A stretch of DNA of 64,000 nt, taken from Undaria pinnatifida (taxonomy: Eukaryota; Sar; Phaeophyceae; Laminariales; Alariaceae). Below, piece by piece: positions 10,151-20,900 of this stretch. Positions within the stretch are counted from its first letter, which is position 1. Every line of letters starts with the position of its first letter. Location of the stretch: NCBI GenBank assembly GCA_012845835.1, contig JABAKD010000023.1, forward strand, positions 19,764,691 through 19,828,690, read 5' to 3'. The notes below the pieces were generated by a model. The model had not been told where the DNA came from, did no database searches, and saw only the letters and a program-made list of their open reading frames with translations. The translations under genes and the position numbers were made by a program.

Positions 10151-12384
10151 CTCCACGGCTTTTAATTGGTCAACGCGCCCGAGAAAGTCGCGCAAGCTGA
10201 GGCCTAGCAGTAAACCTGTTCTCTGAAAGTTTCGTAGCTAGTTCGTGCTATTATAGCTTTAGACTGTCGTTGTCGTTCCCGTAGGAACATGTCCAAGGAT
10301 TGTGTCGCGACTCGAAACGTTTCGAAGAAGCGATAACATTGTACAGCATCGAAAGTCCGTTAATACTTGAGATGAGTCATAATCATATTTACGTGTTTCT
10401 TATCGACACGAATATGAAGTCATATTGACCGATTGTTTTACCCGAGTATTGGACTCTGCTGCAATAATAGTGATTATCGGCGTATTCCAGGGAATTCCTA
10501 GGATCCTGTCATCCCAAGTCGACACCTCTTACGTATAAGACGCGCACGTTTGCACGTCTGGAAAAGGGGGGTTTGGTGTGGATACCAGTCTGTATTCCCT
10601 AAATTGTACTGCCTCCGTATCACTATAATCCTTCAAGATCATCCTGGCTCCTCGAGGCAGACTCTGAGGTGTTTCCTCATCGTTGATCCTCGAGCGTGCG
10701 GTTACGCACATAACCCACCTCGGCGTACCTCCACCAGAGAAAGAGAAAACCTGCGAAGGGACTACAGTTCCACAAATAGACAGTTTCGGACAACATTTTT
10801 TTTTTCCAGAGACCGAGAACCAGAGAAAAAAATAAAAAAATCGAGCTTCGTTCCGGATTTGGTCACCAAATCCAGAACCAGAGCAATTTTTTGGACTCTC
10901 GTTCTGGAAATGAAGTTCCCGTTCAAAATCCCGAACGAAGCCTGGTAAGGAACATATTTGTGTGAGCTCTGACCCTGCCTCTTACACATCGCCATCCACC
11001 AACAGCTTACCACTGACCACCGCAAGGCACCCCGTCGCAAGAAGTAAGTGTATAGAACCACCCGGTGTGACATATCATGGAGCAGCGACTAAGCGGAATG
11101 ATGCAGGTCTTCGCCCCCATGCCTCACAGCAGCGAAGTCACCGGCGAAACCTATAAAGCTGGGTCGTTCACCGACAGGATTAGCCAGCACCGCACCGAGA
11201 TCATAGACGTCGATGGTGGCGACTCAGATGAGCAGGACTCGAGGGGGAGTCCTCTCGCATCCAGGGATGGCAAAAGAGGCAAGCCGGATGGCTACACGGA
11301 CGTGGAGCCCGCGAAAAATGGACCGCGTAAATAAGTTGGCGGCGGGGGAAAGGACTAATATAATGTTTATATTTTCACGTAAAATACTATCGAGACAAAA
11401 CCAAGCAGTAGAGCAGTCTCTTCGGCCTTTAACGCTAGCTTAGAGCACGGCCGCTGACACTCAGGCGGCCTCTGCTGCAGGCATGGACGAGCGCGGTTGA
11501 TCCGCAGCGAACTATTCTGCTGTGCTTGCTTCTCTGTGGCCATAGTAGTCCATGCCATTTCATGTCACTTTTTTTTGCTCGGTGTCGTACGTAAACGGTA
11601 CAAGAAAACCCGTACGTACGGGGCGAGAGCGGCAGTATGTACGACGAGCATGAACGCCAACCGACAACAATGGAAAACACACAACAGCAAGTGTAGCAGC
11701 GGTAGCCGTAAGGCAACACTTCTGCTACTGGTGCAGCAAGTAGTAGCAACAAGAACCACAGCAGATATCTCAAAATGCAGTAGTACGAGTGCCGTTGGCA
11801 AGTTTAGTCATGCTCGCATCACTCTGTCCAATACATAACGGCCGTTTTATGTTCGTATTACTACAAAAAAAATATTACATTTCCTGGAAGAATGATACGT
11901 CGTACGAGCGGACGTTCTGGTGTGCTGCTAGACCGTCGAGTACACCGCAGGTTTTACATAAACAAGAGCAAACATGAGTGCAGGGCACAGGGGCCCCCAA
12001 CACAGAGACATGTGACAACCACGGCCAGCTGTCGATCGCGGCAATTGGCCGGTAGTCCGTGCTTCGGTGGGTGCATCGGAAGTCGTTTATAGTACTGTAG
12101 ACCATCGAAAAACCCTGTGACATTTCGTTCTGGTGGCAGACTCGCAAGTAGACCCCCGAATTAGTTTTCCTTTCTTTTTCTTGGCCCCGTGCACCCCTAC
12201 GAGTACTAAAAAAGTGCCGGCGTGCCCCTTCCCTGTCCAGGTGTCATCAAAACGAAGGGAATAATACCAAGCTGCTTCTCTCCTACTTCTGAGCTCAAGA
12301 AAGTGAGCAACACCGAGGACATGTTAATTGGCAGACTTGCGGGGATACGGTGTTCCGCCGACCAACTTAACCACTACCATGCCT
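10150..12384. other. no gene recognised
   Basis: Only short, unsupported ORFs are seen. A 29-bp near-perfect palindrome lies at 10850-10878, with 14-bp arms (one mismatch) around a single C. The surrounding sequence repeats short words such as CCAGAACC and CGTTCCG. I see no coding signal or repeat boundary in the remainder. Confidence 0.5.
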
Positions 12385-12665
12385 TTCTCTAGAAGTGGTC
12401 ACACCAGAAAACGAATTAGTCAATTCAAAGCTGTCGTTCGTATGCACGAACAAGGTGCGGAAGTCCGTCTCAGTAGTGGTTCTGGGTAGGATGCAGCTCA
12501 CTCTCCATGCGAGTCGCGGAACACCTCACGGTACTGTGCGCTCGGTGCACGTGATGTCTGCCCAGTCGGTGAAAACTTGGCGTGCTCCGCCCCGGCATTG
12601 TAGGGACGCGAGGTTCTACGGTATTAAGACTACGGCTTCGCATGAAAAGAGTATTCCCTCCCGTC
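12385..12665 (-). repeat. dispersed repeat R, copy 1 (inverted, divergent)
   Basis: Its reverse complement aligns with 15180-15600 and with 61160-61490. Shared words include the reverse complements of CCGGG.CGGAGCACG and GTGAGGTGTTC, GGTGAACTGCATCCT and GACGGACTTC. This is the most diverged of the four copies seen. Confidence 0.75.
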
Positions 12666-12799
12666 CACGGCAGCGTCCCTCCTGACAAATGACGACGCTC
12701 TTCTTGGCTAGCATTGAGTAAGCTTTACACTAAGGCAGACATTGTTCCACACAAATTTCAAGAAACACGTTCCCAAAATCTTTGGTGGAGTTGTCAACA

Positions 12800-13810
12800 G
12801 GATTAGCCGCCAGCCACTGAGGGAGGGGAGTGATGAAACCCTACCCGAGGTGGCCACACCATGATAGTGCACGACCACCGGTATGCTAGAAACCCGTCCA
12901 GAAAGCAACGGAGCAACCCGCCCCTAAACCTATCAGTACACGGCCCCCATCACAACAACGCCTCCGCCCCCCCCCCCGGACAATCAGCTAGCATTGGATA
13001 AGCCCACTGCTCGTGAGGGAAGGGGGTGACCACAACATCATGGTAGTCCTGTGACAGCACGTACTGGTGACCAGCGGCCTGCCTGCCAGAATAACCATAT
13101 ACAAAAACAACGGAGCAAGCCATCAGAAACAATAATCACCCTCCTCCAATCGAAGCAAAACCCTACCCACTCCTTCCTGTCCATAGGGAGAACCCTTGGC
13201 TAATGACTGAACCGCCTGCTGGTGAGGAGCTGAACAATCTGCTGATGGGGAGAGGAGGCAATGAGGTTACGGTAATGGCATGAATAGTACCTGGTACTAA
13301 AGTTCACCGGCAATATGACAGAAAGACGTCAACATAATCCCGGGGAACACGTTTCGCAAAACGATCGTCACAGCAGTACCGTACGAATTCCCCTCCCTCC
13401 AGACTATCTCATAAGGAAACCCCAGGCTAGCATATTAGACACCATGGGAGAATCCTTTGCTAGCACAGAATGAACCGCCTGTTGGTGAGGAACTGAACAG
13501 CCTGCTGGTGAGGAGAGGAGGTAATGAGGTTGTCGGGGTGGCATAAATATTGAAAGTACTGAAGTTCACCAGCAACATGACAGAAACGTCCACATAATCC
13601 TGGGGAAATGTTTCGCGCAAAGGTCATCACCCATCCGTATGGCTTCGCCTCTCCACAGCCTATCTCCCAATAGGAAATCTCAGGCTAGCATTGGATTAGA
13701 CACCCTGCTCAGCGGGGGGCATAATACTGAGGTCATCACGGTTGTGGTATTCTGCCAGCAACCCAACATGCTCGAAACACCACCGACAAATACGCCCGAA
13801 TGGGTAGGGT
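12800..13810 (-). repeat. array of decayed copies of the EIF2B2 terminal exon
   Basis: At least five partial copies of the 3' part of the exon at 14767-14925, plus its 3' flank, are recognisable at about 12810-12870, 12990-13070, 13215-13285, 13478-13545 and 13690-13800. All keep recognisable versions of the DNA encoding [19 protein letters not shown]. The copy at 13690-13800 still reads LLAEYHNRDDLSIMPPAEQ. The units at 13180-13430 and 13440-13690 also form a ~256-bp tandem pair. None has a usable splice acceptor or complete exon. Confidence 0.7.
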
Positions 13811-14021
13811 GGGCCGTAGCTGGACCAAGTCCGGCGGAAAGCTGCTTTCTCATGGCCGGGGGTCTTGCTAGTGGGTGAGCTTGCGCAAGTTCCACACTAC
13901 CTGGTAGGAATACGTTCTGGGTGGCTACCTCCACCGCACCTGATCCCCAAGGAGCAAGCCGGGTCGACATACTCACGCATCCGTAAAAACCGGCAGCTTG
14001 CGCTTTTTGATTCGTGACGGT

Positions 14022-14720
14022 GGCCGTCGGTAACGACAGCTCGGGCTGTCGCATCCACGGGAACTGAAGGACACGCCAGCTAGCGCTGTTAGCAAATAAA
14101 ATTGATTTACTGTAGATTACACACGACACATATGGAAACACGTGGAAGTGTAGTGAGCCCAAGCTTTTTTTTTTCCATCCGCCGGAGTAAAAAAATAAAT
14201 TGTAAAAAAACACCGACAAACCCACGAAGTGAGTGCCTGGGGCCATAAATAGAACAGAAAAAATACGAACCATTCCACTTTCTCACTCTGCCAGAATCCA
14301 TATGACATTGGATGCGAACCCTTTCCGCTAGTCCCCCATCCCCCTAACGCCCTCCTCCGCCCCTACCGCCGGTAAGGACAGCTCGGGCTATCGCTTCCAC
14401 GGGAACTGAAGGATACGCCAGCCAGCGCTGGGTTGCAAATACAATTGGTTTACTGTATGTAGATTGGTACACCACACGTAGATTGACACGCAACACGTAT
14501 GAAAACACGTGGAAGTGTGGTGAGCCCAAAATTACTTTCTTCCCATCCGCCGGAGAATAAAAAAAAACTAAAAAAACAACGACAACCCACGAAGTGAAAG
14601 CCTGGGGCCATGAATAGAACATAAATAATACAAACCGCCCCCACCCTTCTACTCTGCCAGAATCCATATGACATTGGATGCGAACCCTTTCCGCAAGTCC
14701 CTCACCTCCCTAACCCCCCT
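14022..14720. repeat. ~330-bp tandem duplication
   Basis: Two diverged copies, about 14022-14340 and 14370-14720, share a GGACAGCTCGGGCT-like start, a segment CACGTGGAAGTGT.GTGAGCCCA, an A/T-rich part after CCATCCGCCGGA, and CCAGAATCCATATGACATTGG at the end. The CACGTGGAAGTGT to CCGCC block recurs at about 27180-27245 inside the nested LTR element. Confidence 0.85.
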
Positions 14721-14766
14721 GTACGCCCTTACGTACAAAACCCTGAAAGAGCAGCATCGGATTAGA

Positions 14767-14925
14767 TTAGGCCGTTTGCTCGTGGGGAGGGGAGATAATG
14801 AGGTCATCGCGGTGGTAGTATTCCGCAAGCAACCGATAGACGTAAGAGGGTTGAAGACCACCCATGTTGGTGATGTATAGATCCACCAGGTTGGGGGGGA
14901 TGTAGTCGTACGCGGGGTTCAAAAC
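14767..14925 (-). CDS. EIF2B2: EIF2B2 terminal exon (exon E5)
   Basis: These 52 codons plus TAA encode the eIF2B-beta C terminus: [17 protein letters not shown], then [20 protein letters not shown], the most conserved end of the family, then a short lineage-specific tail ending HEQTA. The acceptor is AAAG before GTTTTG. A 31-nt poly-C tract (minus sense; 14947-14977) lies 22 nt upstream of it. The phase matches the donor of the 36312-36413 exon. Confidence 0.88.
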   Translation of the reverse strand, partial: VLNPAYDYIPPNLVDLYITNMGGLQPSYVYRLLAEYYHRDDLIISPPHEQTA

Positions 14926-14945
14926 CTTTGAATGACCATAAAATA

Positions 14946-14978
<33 letters not shown>

Positions 14979-17900
14979 AGACAGAACGGAGAAAGGGAGA
15001 CAAAAAGGGAGGGGGGTGGGGGAGGGGGGGGTTAGGGGCGAGCGCGTGAGGGGGGAGGGATGGAGGGCAGATAGCACGAAAGGAAGGGGGGGGGGGATGG
15101 AGATATTCGCAGGGAAGGCGGGAGGGGGGATAGGACGGGAGAATGGGAGGAAGGAGCGGGAGGGAAAGGAGGGGAGTGTACTCAGTTTGTGTATGACCGT
15201 AGTCATATGGCCATAGATCCTCGCATCCCTACATTCCGGGACGGAGAACGTCGGGTTTTCATCAACCAGACAGACATTTCTTGCACCAAGCGCGAAGCGC
15301 CGTGAGGTGTTCGGCGAGTCGCATCAAGGGTGAACTGCATCCTTCCAAGAAGCGCTCGTAAGACGGACTTCGGAACCTTGTGCCTACCTTCGTGCTTGTG
15401 GATGACAGCTCCAATGAGCTACTTTGTTTTCTGGTGTGGCCACTTCAGAGACAGCAATGGGTATTACTATGTAACTGCCTCGTGGGTGCCTTACCATATT
15501 CACAATGCGTGATGCGATCATTCCCCTTGTGCGGACTTAGGGTTCTCCACTCGGCACAGTATGATCTAACTCGATAACCATCATGGTGAACGCCAACAAA
15601 AAAAAACAAAAAAAACGGCACTCTGGTCGCCTAGATCACACAGTGATTGGCATGTTTGGAGGGGGGGTCACATTGCTGTCACCTCAACGTTCTTAATGCC
15701 CTCTCCGTCTTTGTAGCACACCACAGCGGCTGAGGACAGGAGGCAGCAAATTACACCTTTAATGTCGTTTCAAACTGCCAAGTGTTCTCCGCTCAAACGG
15801 TCTTATGCTATGTGTGTTTCATGCATAAGCATGCGTTGCACGCACATCAGATCTGACCTTATCAAGTAAATGTCGACGCATAAACCCAAAAACATGAATT
15901 GCACGCATCATGCGTCTGACAATAAATAAATAGCGCAGGAACACCAAAAGACACCTGAACGTTCACCATGCTGCCTGTTTCCTTGTAGCATATCACAGCA
16001 CCCGGGTATTGGAGTATGGACTCTGCAGTCCACTCGTACCTATTCGATTCGTAGCCACTACCTTGAGTCCACTACAGTAGGTTTCTTATTCTAGATGCGG
16101 AGAGATACAACATGCGGGAAACTCGTTTTGTTGCTTCCCGTCAGTGTATTGTATATTCAGCTTACCCCAGAAGTATCGGGGAACGTTGCAGGGAATGATT
16201 CAAGGAAGTCTACTATAGAACGGCAGGTACGTCAGTACGACAACCCGTAGAGTATATCTGCCCGTAGCATGGGCATTGCGGCGTAAGGATCAGGTGACGG
16301 CCAGCCCCACCTCGATCACTTCTTACTTCTCCTTTCCTCTCTTCATGTCTCTTCTTTAATGTGCACCTTTTGGCCACATAAGCGCCACTTTCCTAACTAT
16401 TTCCCCTTTTTTTCTTTTCATCGCGAGCGATCTTCACAGACACTTCGGTGCCACCTCTGCAACTCTTATCACGAAATCAGAGCGTGGATTCGCAACTTTG
16501 TTAAAGCTTATGAGCCTCGCTCTTTGACCTACTGGCACTTAGCAAGGGCGTCCCTATAAGTTCGTCACGCGCTTCCGAGAAGGTAGAGGAAGGATCTCCA
16601 TATCAAGTGCGGATAAACCTGAAATTTATTCAAGAAGAAACATTAATCTCCACACAACAGAGGCATCCCATCTACGAGTACGTCAAGTGGTTCAGGATTT
16701 TTCGAGAAAAGACTGTTTTCACGCTCTACGCGAGAAGCAGGTAAGAAGGCTGCTAGCGCTATTTCACGCGCATAGCAGGAAAGGACGCTATATACGCGCG
16801 AAGTCGTCGTCAAAACCGTTTTATCAAGATACCAGCTGGCATGTCGACTCAAGAGCTACTCCATACCAACTCCGTATTTATGTCAGTGTTCCAGTTCGAT
16901 CTTTAAACACAAAAATTACATCTAAAATTATGCATTAACTGCCGTCAGCAACATAACCCCCACTAATAACCTCCACACGAAATTCAATGTACCCTTTGGG
17001 CTTGAAGCCTAATTTCGAAAAAGGAGGGGAGTTCACCCACCGAGCAGAATGAGGCGGCTTGAACACAGCTTTAGCGCACCCAAGCTTGTCGAGAGAATGC
17101 CAACCTGTACGTCCGTTGCAATGTACTGTACATCCACTACGTTGTTCGCAACCAAGAACCCAACATGGATGTAATCTGTACGCACTGCAGCGGTAGATCA
17201 TGCAGTAGCTGGCGCTGAGCAGAGATTGGGGCAGAGCAAAATCAGGGTGAAATAACCTCGTACCGCACAGGTGTCGAAGCTGACTGTACTGGCGGTTTCG
17301 TGTCCTGGTAAACCGCCTTGCCACATATTACTATGTACCAAATTGACTTGTTTCGCATTTCATTTCTTTCTCGTCCAGTCTGGGGTACTTTCCAGTGCTC
17401 TCGACCGCGGGGAACGCACGGGACCCGCGTGTACACCACACCGCAAGCGTGGGCTCCGGCCGATGTCCGTGGGGCATGCTCTTGGCCTTCAAAGCCGAAA
17501 ATTCTGGCCAATAACCAAAGGGAGACGTTCGGACTTCACACGACGTGACACCGCCTCGCGGCTGCCGTGCAAAACCTGCAACACCAACTACTCATCGCCC
17601 CGTGCTCAAGCTCCTACGAACACCCGCAAGATGTCCAAACACTATGTGCTCGGGCATGAGCACCTGACACCAGGCAGCAACAGTAGCAGGCAGCAACAGT
17701 AGCAGGCAGCAACAGTAGCAGGCAGCAACAGTAGCAGGCAGCAAAAGGCAGCAAAGCCAGCAGCAGCCAGTAGGTAGCTAGACTCTGCCAGGGAAACAAG
17801 AGCATCAGCTCATTCAGCCTTGTTAGCTGGCTGTTACTCCAAGGCCTTTTGTTGCTATCTCCCTGGCAAAAGCCGAGCCACTTCCAATGACAAGATACCC

Positions 17901-20900
17901 CTGACACTGCTCCTCGTGCTGCTTCCACTGTTGTAAGCACTTGTTTTGGCTTCCACAATCAACTATCCCTCTCATAGCACCCTCCACTATTCTCACAGAC
18001 AGTTAAATGCGCGCGTAAGGTGCCTCACGACCACCAAAAAGTGGCACGATGAAATTCAAGACATGCACAACAAAATAGTCTACAAGAGACCACATCTCGA
18101 GCAAGGCGACCGACCATCCGTTTAGGCTCAAAATATCTTGAGTTTAGAGTACACTGCGAATCGTCACAAGATCCAAAAATGCTCACTATACGGTACGAAT
18201 CCGGTCTCCAAACTTCGAGAAACGGTGTAAAGTCGTGTCTCCTACCTAAATACTTTTTTCGGGGCCTCTGTCGACCATATTTCAACTGGAAGAGTAACAC
18301 TTGAGATTGTTTCTATTAATTTGCAGGTAAGGTCTGTGATGTGGACGCCAATAGAAACAGTGAACAACACAGACACTAGCTTTTTGTAACGTCGCAAAAC
18401 AAAGGACACCCTAATCCGACCGGTACAGCCGAAGTAAAAGAAGATCCAGTATAGGGTGATGAGATAAGCAACAAACAATAACCGAGCTTTGAAGAAGCCG
18501 AGACCGGAAAAAAACAAAAAACAAGGAGAAGCTATAAGAAAAACTAGCGACGAGCTCGTCCGTCCGACGGCAAGGTCGCTCGCCGACATGGGGGTGATGA
18601 GGCGTGCTGCGATTTTCCGCGAAGCGTGGTGACTATCAAGCGTTTGCAGCGACAGAACAACGACGCGAGGCGAGCCCGGGTTGCAGCCGTTGTTCGATGC
18701 GCTGAGGAAGTTGAGCAGCACAGTCATCGGAGAAATAATTCGAGCTATTGACGAATAATGTGGCAGCCGAATTGCCGGAGAGGAGGAAGCGCGCTCAAGC
18801 AGACACGCGCGAAGCTCAAGCGGCACTGCAAATCGAGATGGAGGGGAGGGGAGGAGGGCGGATAAGGCAAGAGCGGCTGGTCTGGAGAAACAGGTGAGCA
18901 TCAGCAGCAGCAGCACTCGTTGTCTTTTTGCATCGTCCTCTTGGCTCGGTGATCTCGGCCGATCATTTTTTTATCATTCAAAATTTGGGTAAAATATGGC
19001 ATACCGTGACCGGTACCTGGTACACGTTTTATGCGACCTCAGTGGCAACATGAATGTCGTCGTAATTTCGAATAATATGTACCGAGTGTATTCGGCATTT
19101 ATATTTTAACTTGAGACTGGGTATAGGCAAGCTCCAGTTGATGATATACTTTGGGTATGCCTGCTGCAGATGTTTTGTAGCTCGACAACCCGCCGTGTTC
19201 TCGGCGATTACAAGCAAGGCGCCAACAGAAAAATTTCGACACCCTATCCGCTGCACTATTAATAGCTACAGGCGAAGGATCGACGAGGTGGTCCGGTCGC
19301 TCAAGCAGGAGGCACTCGCCTGTCCCCGCCGAGATCGCAGCCCCGTCTGAACTCGAAGTGGACGAGAGTATCGAAAATAGATTACTTACGGTCGTTTGTC
19401 GTTATCGAGGATGTGAGCGAGGGTGAGAGCAAAATTAAGACAGAGGGCGGGGGCAATAAAAGCAACACAGGCAGAAAGGCGAGCGTTCTCCATGCCCGCG
19501 TTCACGGAGAGGTGCGAGACATCCAACAGGCAGCCCATGCGGAATGCATATATGATGCAAGAGGGAGGCAGCAGATTGTCTGCGAAATCTTGCATCCTTC
19601 GCTGGTGCTACTGCTGATGATGCTGATGCTGCTGCTGTTGCCGAGCAGTTTCGTTCTTCCTTGTTCCTATATTAATGACCAGATATACTCGGCGTTTCCT
19701 TTTGCCCATCATCAGTTAATCTACTGACTGATGGCATATTTACGGTGACTGTTCGTTTTGGGCTGCTGAAATTGTGATTTTCGATGACATCTGCTGTGTT
19801 TCGACTTGTTTGTGATTGGTTCGAGTTTTGACTTCCATTTGTACTCACAACGACCGAGGGACACTTTATTGCTGGTACCGGCTATAAAACACACCTTCCG
19901 CGCGCACCCAACAGTATTTCTCTTTTTGATGCCGTACCCACTGACGATACCCTTTCTTATCATTAAAGTTGCGAACCATACCCTCTACCGTAGGTGGGCA
20001 GTCACAAATACATTCAGAGGTTAAATACCGGAAGTAGTGAACAATCTCATTATGGATTAATATATTGCCTTGGTTAGTTGTTGCAACACCCCCCTGGCAA
20101 GATACGAGCCGCTCCTTCTGCCTATGACACGATGTCTCTGCCGCTGCTGCTTGTGTTGCTGCTACTGCAGTAGTTCATTGTTTTGGCTTTTGCAACCAAC
20201 TGCAACACCCACCGCTATTTTTACCGACAGCATTTTATCTTGTAATGTGTAGCATGACCTTCAACTTTATCATTTAGCACCCCGAAAAAAGACCATCGTG
20301 AGAAATGGAGCCCCTTTTTCGTTCGACCCACGCCCTCTGTATCGTATCACCATATCATACGTACGTACACGTCGTGTGTGCTCTTCGCAAGTACCGCTTT
20401 AACCGGGAAAATACCCTATTTATTATATTGAGATCATAACTCAAAGGTAGGTTGTACTTTCGGCCAGAGTGGGTATATATTTACTATCGTGGAGAAAACT
20501 TAATGTTCATGTCATACACGCCCTCACTCTCAATGGCCGCGTGTATTTCGTGAGTGGTACACATGTGTGTTCACGTTCAACTGCTGATGTGTGCACCTTC
20601 ATGCCCATCCTTTCCGTATACAAATTTAAACCACGCATAAGCGTGTACTCGTACAGGAGCTAGAACTTACAGATATCGCCCAGACAACATTATCTAGATG
20701 CCTCAGATATGCATGAAGGCTGCCAATGCCATAACAATTGGCAGTACCTTTGCTCATTAAGTTGTTGCAATCTATTCCTCTGCCGTACTTCAATAAAAAA
20801 TATTGTATTACATTATTATAGTATTCACGACTTGTTTTGCATGTCGTAAACCATCTCTCGTATAATGACCGCGTACGTTTCGTCAGTGATACGCATGCAT

